The notes under the pieces: model-generated
What the model saw: only the letters and a program-made list of their open reading frames with translations
Told to the model about the DNA's origin: nothing
Databases searched by the model: none
Origin: Nymphalis io
Taxonomy: Eukaryota; Arthropoda; Insecta; Lepidoptera; Nymphalidae
Assembly (NCBI RefSeq): GCF_905147045.1
Contig: NC_065903.1
Span: 8,680,001-8,744,000 of the forward strand
Direction of reading: 5' to 3'
DNA length: 64,000 nucleotides
Made by a program: the position numbers and the translations under genes
In this document: positions 14,401 through 23,400 of the stretch, one piece after another
Layout: each line of letters begins with the position of its first letter
How positions within the stretch are numbered: position 1 is the first letter of the stretch

Positions 14401-17400
14401 ACCGTTTATATACCTAAAGAAATAGTATTACATATGTAAATGTATACGTATATAGCGAAAGGGACGGGTAACAGCTAGTAGAACATACAAAAAGAAAAAA
14501 TCATGACCAAGTATATGAAAGTGAAACAGAAAATATTTCGTTTTATATGTAAACTTTATATGTATGTAATTATGATACCAAGTGAAGTGGCAATATATTA
14601 TTAAAGTAATTAAGCCGACGTATGTTTACCTGAAGTTGGCGATATTATTTACGCATACAATAGTAGCCTCAGCGATTGTATGCTTTATATAAAGTTGGTG
14701 ATTCACACACAGAGGTGACTCACGTGTCTGTAGTTGTATTCGAACCGAGATCCCGATGTCATCAGGGCTTGCAAATTAGAGAGATTTCGCCATTCCGTGA
14801 CGCATATAAAGGCGATTTTTAACCGACAACGTATGTTTTTACAATATTCTAATTTCGTAATACATACATTTCAATGGCCGAATGTTTTAAAAGAATAAAA
14901 TTGTTGTATGGTTGATAATTAAATATCATCGTTTGTTTGTCGAATTTGTGACGCAAATGCATCATGTATTACGGTAATATCTGTCTTGTGGGAATCATAA
15001 TGTTGGAATAGGTTTTTTATTGGTCTCATAGCCCTAAACAAAGTAAAGGATAAAGTGGGATTCGTTTCGGATGACGTAATGTGCCGTAAATGGTACCAAG
15101 GCGAGGCGAACACGTGTTCAACGAAATAAAGCTGGGATAAATTTATAAGTTGTTCGTGGAATAAAATGTTCGATTAGGAGACATAGTTACACTTTGTTAT
15201 AAATGACACATTTATAAACTTACTTACTGAAACTTTGTTACTTGATATAAAATTAAAAGTTTTTTTTAAAATTATTGGCCATGGTACTAATTTTATTATA
15301 CAAAGTATTTTACACCAAGCTAATTCGAAAGTACCTACTAACACAAAATCATTGCTATCCTTTTGAATCCCATGGATTAGAAAGAGATAGCAAAAATTTT
15401 ATTTAGCGACGAACGAACCACTATTGGCGGGAATGGTGTGAGTAAAATAGTTATGAGAAATACCGTCACCTTGTATATTGGTCTAGAGTAACTAAGTACT
15501 TAGTTTCTTGCCGGTTCTTCTCGGTATAATCTACATTCCGAACCGGTGTTAGCTTTGCATTTAATATAATCCTGTAAAATGGCGATTCAAAAGTGTTTAT
15601 AAAGTCTACTTGCAATCTAAATCAAAGTGTATTTTGATTTAGATTAGATTTAAATAAACAACAGGTCATATTATACTTGGCACTTGGTTTGTAAACTTAT
15701 GATTATTTATTGCAAATAGCTTGGCGGACTGGTTAATATGTTATAGAATTGCGGATGTTTAAAATGAGCCACGTGATCGTTACAGTAAGGACATGCTTAG
15801 GTTACGATGACTGATAGATCTGTCAAATTTGACAGCCCATCTTATTAATTACCCTACGCGTGGTGTGGGCCAACACGCCATCAGGCAGTTAAACGGTACA
15901 GGAGATTATAGGTGTAGTTATATTATATTCAAGTCTTGTTAGTATAATTATCTCCGTGTCTTATCTGGAGATGACACTCGCACTGCAAGACGTAATAATC
16001 ACAATAATCATCGTAATAATCAATAACAGTTAACAGTCAATCCGTTGCCAACATAGATATTTAATATATGTCCCTTGTATCTGTAATAACACAAGCCCGC
16101 TCACCCTTACTCATCCAGCAATACTAAGTTTTGATTATTTAGCTATAGAAGAAATAATCACTGACCATTCAATCGAACTCAAGCCCCTACTTGTAAAAAT
16201 TTAAAAACACACCAAAAAATACAGATATTTTCAAGTGATACTCAAAAACAATGCCTTTATATAAAGTAAGTTTTAATTAGCTCGTTACTAATTAATGATT
16301 ATATCATAGGCATTTAAATATACTTAGTCGCAAGAATAACTTTTAAACGGTGTATCACATTGATTTTATTAGGCGCTTGATTGGTTATACTTGCGAGTTA
16401 ACTGTTGCATTAGCATAATGTATACATCAACTGTACTATAAAAAAAATTTTATATATGTGCTATACTAATAAGAAATGTGTTACATGGTAGAAATACTTA
16501 TTTATGTACTTCATTTAATATATTTAATAATTACATATTTCTATATTGTATTTGATTTAATAAAAATATAATCGGTTTCAGGACGTTTCATTGGTATTAT
16601 TTCGTAAAAAAAAAAAAAAGTTTTTCCCGCGCATATATAAAAAACGGAGAACTGAACGATTGTCATCGAATTAACAGTATATGATATTTTGTTATAGTAA
16701 AATTTAAAATATCTCATAAGTAATTATATTAAAGATATTAAAATTAACACATAATAAAGGGTATTACTTCTACTGGTGTATTTATTATACAGAATAGTAA
16801 TAATCTAAGTGCACAGCAAATTGTATACGGTATTATTATTATTTTTAGCTATATGTTAGTAGTCCAAGATCGAAATCTCAAAATCAAATATTATAAATAC
16901 TATTTTCTTTTAAACGTATCAAATTAAATTAAATAAATTACCCTATTTTTGTAACGAGCGTAAAAACATGCGGCGTGAGAGACACGACCAGACAAGTAAA
17001 GGTTTTTAATGAGATCCTTTGAATTTTTACATAAAAATCATCATTATTATTTTTAACATAGATGAGTGACTTGTATGTAATTACTTGTCGGACTTGCTGC
17101 TCGACCAATTCACCCCTTTCAAGCAAATACCTAACTCAGCAGTAAACATTTATAAGGAAATTACAAACCATTATAAAATGACATGCGTCAGAAATATTTC
17201 ATTCAAACGTCAAAGGAAAGAATTTCAATTAACATCCCGTCTCGAAATTTTACTCGAATCTCATTCAAATAAGAACAATAAACTGTTTAAATCATTTATA
17301 CTTGAGTTAATTAACGCAAAGACGAAGTCAATACTAATAAAGAACGAAGTATAAAATAAATACCATTTAAATTGGCCAGGTCAGCTTTTGAACTACGTGT

Positions 17401-20400
17401 GGCGCGTCGTTTATTTAATTAACACCGTTTGTCGTTCAATTGCAAGATTTGTGCTATAATTTAGTTGTAAGATGTTAACTTAGAAAGCTGTTTTAATCAA
17501 GTACGTACAAAGTTAATATTCGTCGCGACAATTATAAGTAATGTACGACGTAAACATAACATAAATGTTTATTTACATATATCTAACATAAGTTTTATAT
17601 TAAAAATACTTTCTAATTAGTGTCAATTTTGTCCTTAAAAATATTAACCTCAATAAAGCTTACATTAAGCATATAAAATGACAATTCATTTATTAAATAA
17701 ACATATTAAATGTCGCTAGGTTACCACTTAATTTAAGTGTGAAGTTTGCAACAGAATGCAATTATCGACGGACGGAAAGTATACTGAGTGCAACGTACCG
17801 CATGCACCATTAACTTGGTTCCACCTCACGATCCAGCGAGCTAAGAAATATCTTTTTGTACTAATATGCTTTTTATCAGCTAGTCCGGTGGTATACTACC
17901 ATTTATTGGGAGCAAGATTATATGGTATAGTTAAGAGGTAGATGTACCAATAGTAAATTTAATAAATTCGTCATTATTTTCTTTTAAATATAATTTTAAA
18001 AGAGTATTACTTTTTGTACTTTGTACTTTCAGTTCAATTGCATTGTGGATTTTGTAATTATATTAATAATAAATAATAAATAAATAAATAAAAAAATTCA
18101 AGACATAAAATTGACGACTAATTAATTTCAAACGTATTTTCACGATCGATTGACGGGAACATCACTAAAACGCTACGAGAAAACATTTTTAATCTGTCAA
18201 AAAGTTGCCGAACAAACATTTCTACTAATACATCTAATACTCATTATGACACATATGTTTATGATACAATTTAAAAATATTATTAAACAACCACGTTTTT
18301 CGTTTTAAATTAAAAAGAAAAAGCTCTTTAAACAGAGCTGCATATTTACAACATATTATGTAAGAAAGTATGTGAAAAATTATGTGTACAAATATAGTAT
18401 ATATGAAATGTTTTCTGTCGTATAAAACAAAAAAAAAATATAAATGTTAAGGTTGAAATATGATTTGCGATAGTAAATACGCATATTTTTTACTTTATCC
18501 GTTGATATTTTTATTCTTATCGTGATATCGACCTCCTGACCGATTTCGGCAACGACAGTCATTGGAGAGGAACAATAGCCTACGTGCTTTCCGAGGTACT
18601 GGAGTGTAAGCAATACCAACTTCGGGCTGCTCGACAGAAAATTTTTACTGGCCCGACCCGGAATTTGAACCCAGGAATTCGCAACGTTATAAGACCGGAG
18701 CAGTCTTTATTATAAAAACTTTTCATCACCGGTTGCGTTAAGTAAATACAAGAATTAAAATCGTTGACCTAAATATCATTTAGTGAAAATGTGTCGTCCC
18801 AAGTTGCATTGCGAGTTGCATATGAAAGCTTTGAAAGGTCGCTTCATAATGGAAGCGGGTTTCAATTTGATACCCATTGTTGTGACGTGGTTAGATTCAC
18901 TCGAGTACCGACGCAGTCAGTATGCAGTTTAATAACAAATACTTCTTCTGTATATTCTAGTATTTCTGTGTATTGTTTTCACATTATTTGTTATATATAT
19001 TTAAAAATGAATACGATGAAGATTAATAAATAAATCTTAATTATTCGACACATAATATGCATTGCAGTTTACCCAATATTGTGTGAGGATTTCTCTGTTT
19101 CGTAAAACTCAAAAACACTTGTCAGTGACGGTCTCAAATTATTATCAAATTGCTTGCATATACTCAAATATATAAAATAAGAAGTAAAATAGTTTGGGTA
19201 GTATCTTTCTGAATTTGTTTACTTTATTAGTGACATACAAGTCAAGCTAATATAAACGTTGCATTTAGATGCAGATCGTTTTTTTTAAATTCTTATTATT
19301 TAAAGACTTTTGCGTCTGTTCCTTTTTTAGTTTTATTTTTATTGTAAAAAAATATATTATATACCAACATAAAGACAAAATCTCATTGAATACTACAAAA
19401 GGACACGTTGAGTATCAAACTTGATAAAGTCAAATTGCTGAATTCAATATAGATTAATAATAGAACAATGGTTCTTAAACCAAATAAAGTTCGATAATTA
19501 CCCGCTTGGAATACTGCGAGCGACAACTACGAAATATATTTACGTTGTTTCAAATTTGGAACATTGGAATATTTGAATAGCAAATTCAATGAATGGATAA
19601 ATGGGATATTTTTTAAAGTAACATTTTTTATTTTAATAAAAACTATTACTTAAATTCGCATTTTATTTTTTTATTGACGTAAATAGATAACAAAATTAAT
19701 AAATTATTTTTTATTAAATTAATTCTCTAAAATGTTTTTTTATTCAAATGAATGATATATCATATTATGTTTCTTATTTTTATGTTGTATAATTATTACT
19801 GTTCCAGTCAAAGCTGTGAACAAAATCTAGTTTTGTCATTTATATGTTCAAGAAACAGATGCTACAAATACCGGTTTCATTTTATAAATGTTGCTATATA
19901 GAACTGTCAAGGTGTACAATTTTGAGTGCACCTGCCTTTTGTATTCAGATGAATGGAACCAGCTGCTAAGCAGATTAATTTCTTATGACAGATCTGACGA
20001 CAAGTGCTAAGCAAAAGTAGCATTTTTTTGCGAAGGCTCAAGTAAAAAATAGTATAAGATTGGTTGGGCTTATGTCAGAAGTGATTTTAAAATATTGTTG
20101 TTCACATTTCTACTGACAATATTTTATATTTCATATAAAAATATTACTAAAGGATAAGGACCGGATTTTAAAACATTTTAATTAGAATATATGTCAATTT
20201 AGGCAAAGATATAATATTATCACCGATATTATAAATTAGTTCTAGATACTGTAGTTGTTTTATTAGTGCCAATTGCCAAAAAAACGTCGGTAAAATACCA
20301 TTATGTATGATGAAGAATGTATTTAAAAAATATTAACCAGGTTTCAAACACTGCAAACTCATGACGACGAAAATATTTACAACGATGCTAAATCCAGTGG

Positions 20401-23400
20401 AGATGAAATCGTTCGTCCCTGTGATCAGTGCATCAATCATTCATCTTGTGCTCCTCGGTGAAGGAAAACACCGCGAAGAACTGCACGTTTCCGATGAAAA
20501 TCTTTAATCCATCACACGTGTACCCACAAACCTAGATTTGAGGAGCATGATAGAATAAGCTCTACAAACTTTTAAAGATTTTCTTAAATCTAGTTAAATT
20601 GAATCTTGATGTTCAAACCGTCCCGGCATGTAACACTAATCAACTGAGAACACTGGGAGCCCGTTACGTAATTTTTTATATACTGGGTCACTATCGATGG
20701 GGAAGCCAAGGGTTGTTTTGTACTCTTTGAATAAATAACCTTTTATTATATGTACAGTTCTTTGTAATCTTAGATATACTATAAACTTGCTTTTGTAACC
20801 TTGTTTTTTACGTCGATATATAAATTATTATAATTAATTCACCAATTCTTATTATTAAGATGTTTACTGTTAGTGATTACTATTAAATGTAACTATTATT
20901 TATGTCGAAGTTAGTTAGTCATTGTAGTTTTATAATATCATTAGTTTTTGCTTCTATTTTTTCGTATTAATTTTATGATATGAAAACTGAATATTAAGTC
21001 TATGTTTAAGTTACAGCTATGGATCGCTTAAAAATAAAAGTTTTGACTCAATATGTTTTTCATGTTTATAAGTTGTATGCACGTGGTCAGCCTCGTACTA
21101 TAAAAAAAATAAGGTTACACTATTCAAAGCTCGGATGGAGTCAAGCTCTGAATTGTCAAGCAATATACTTTGAATTCGCTCTCTCACTCTACTTAGGCAT
21201 TGAGTTGAGACAAAACATTTCAATCGATTTTAATTAAGGTCTGCAAATCTATATATCTATATTATCTAAGTGACGTTTATTATCTTACGAAATGTCATAT
21301 ATTTAGCTGTGACTAATTTTGAGCCAAACAATTTTAAAATTCATCCGGTTTCAAAAGTTCAAAAAGTTTCTTTGACAACTGCATAAAGCAAGAAGCTCAT
21401 TAAGAATATATTTTTTGGATTTTTTTGTTTTATTCTATAAAAGTTGCCAGTAAGAGAAAATTGTTTATTGGCAATAAAACCAGCAAAAAGGTAGTTAAAA
21501 AATTACGAAAATAAATTTATTAATTTTATACTATCTTTAATTTAATTTCGATATTTCCTTTTACTTATTTTTATAGTTTTATAAATAATGTGCTATTCTT
21601 ATTCATAGAATGTAGAATTTATATCGCTTCTGGCGATTATAATTAATGGATAACGATAACTGACGATTCTTATTTATAAACATGTATTTTAAATAAACTA
21701 TATCTCCTTGAGTCTTAATCGGATAGTTATATTATATTTATATGTTAAGCAATAACTTATTCTATTGAATATAATGCGAAAACCAAACATTCTTTTAATT
21801 CATCAATTGTTTTTGATAAAATATATGTCTGTTATCGCGAGATTGTAAATTCATAAGTGAGGTTCCGAGATAAGATTGCGTTGTTTCTTGATTCTCAATG
21901 ACAGACGTAATCATTTAAATATTAAAATCAATACAGCAAGTGAATATATTTTATAGACAACTAGTTTCCGTGCGCGGCTTTCCGTGGGGGGCGCAAGTAT
22001 TAGGTTAGGTTAGGTTAGGTTAGTATGTACTTTTTTGTACTTCCGACAACGTATATTTAAAATTTCATGATGATTGAGTTAAGGCGTAGAAGGTTAGCAA
22101 GCGAACAAACTTTCGCATTTGTAATCCTTTTTTTTTATAGAATAGGAAGGCGGACGAGCATATGGGCCACCTGATGGTAAGTGGTAACGGACGCCCTTAG
22201 ACATTGATATTGTAAGAAATGTCAACCATCGCTTACATAGCCAATGCGCCACCAACCTTGGGAACTAAGATTTATGTCCCTTGTGCCTGTAATTACAATG
22301 GCTCACTCACCTTTCAAAACGGAAGATAATAATATCAATAACTGCTGTTTTGCGGTAGAATATCTGATGAGTGGGTGGTACCTACCCAGACGAGCTTGTA
22401 CAAAGCCCTACCACCAGTAAAACACCACCACCACCACTTACCACTTTACGGTTACTTAACGACTATTCATTTAAATCACGCATATACGTAAATATGATCG
22501 CTATTATATTATAAACATGGTCATAGTTATTTTATGCGTCATTTATTGTAGAAAAATAAATGATTTCACTCTTCAAAGAGGATGCGATGAGCGTTATTTA
22601 AATTCTCACGCAACTTCTATACGAGTGTTTGTGTTTGATTGGATGATTGCCACATACATTTAAACATGGGGTTCAAGCGTGCTTCCTATAGAAACAAGCT
22701 GTGCGTACTCCGATAATAATTACAATCTTATATTATATAAAAATTGACGCTAGTATGACCCATTCCAACTGCAATAGAGATAAACAAACCACAGATTTAA
22801 ATTTTCCATGAGATTTAAAAATAGCTGATTTATTATGCACTATAAACAATTCTTGATTAATATATATTTATTAATAATACAACAATACTCTACTAAGCTA
22901 CTTATATCCAGTTAAATCTTACTTCCCAAAGAGCGAATAAAAACTTTGCCGAAATTTAAACGCAATTTTTTCACGAATCGTAATGAATACCGTAGAATAT
23001 TTTAGATTTCGTGTTTATCTTTTTCCTGCCATTGGAATAGACTATACATATGTTTGGGAGTAATAGAGTTCGATATTGTTTGACTAATCATCATGAAAGT
23101 TGGCACCTATGTGTATAATTTCATTGAATTTTTATACTATCGACTTTGTTGCAAATAACTCCCCATTAAATGTCGCCGTACCAGATCCACTTCTATATCG
23201 TGCGATTGTCGTAACTATTAGATAATATTTTTTGTACTTTTTTTGTTTAAAGATGAATGACATTAAATTCTTGTTTTGGTTTATTTTATTCAAACAAAAT
23301 TAAACTAACATTGGACGTCTCATCTGCCACTTAACATTACTTATAAACTTATTTTAGCGGATGTTTAGTTAAAACTGATTTCTCTCCGACATCATTGATC

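Noticed and set aside
17085..17354. 89-codon plus-strand ORF in CYRI intron 1
   Set aside because: Lys/Asn/Ile-rich, as expected of chance frames in A+T-rich DNA. No recognised domain and no supporting splice sites.
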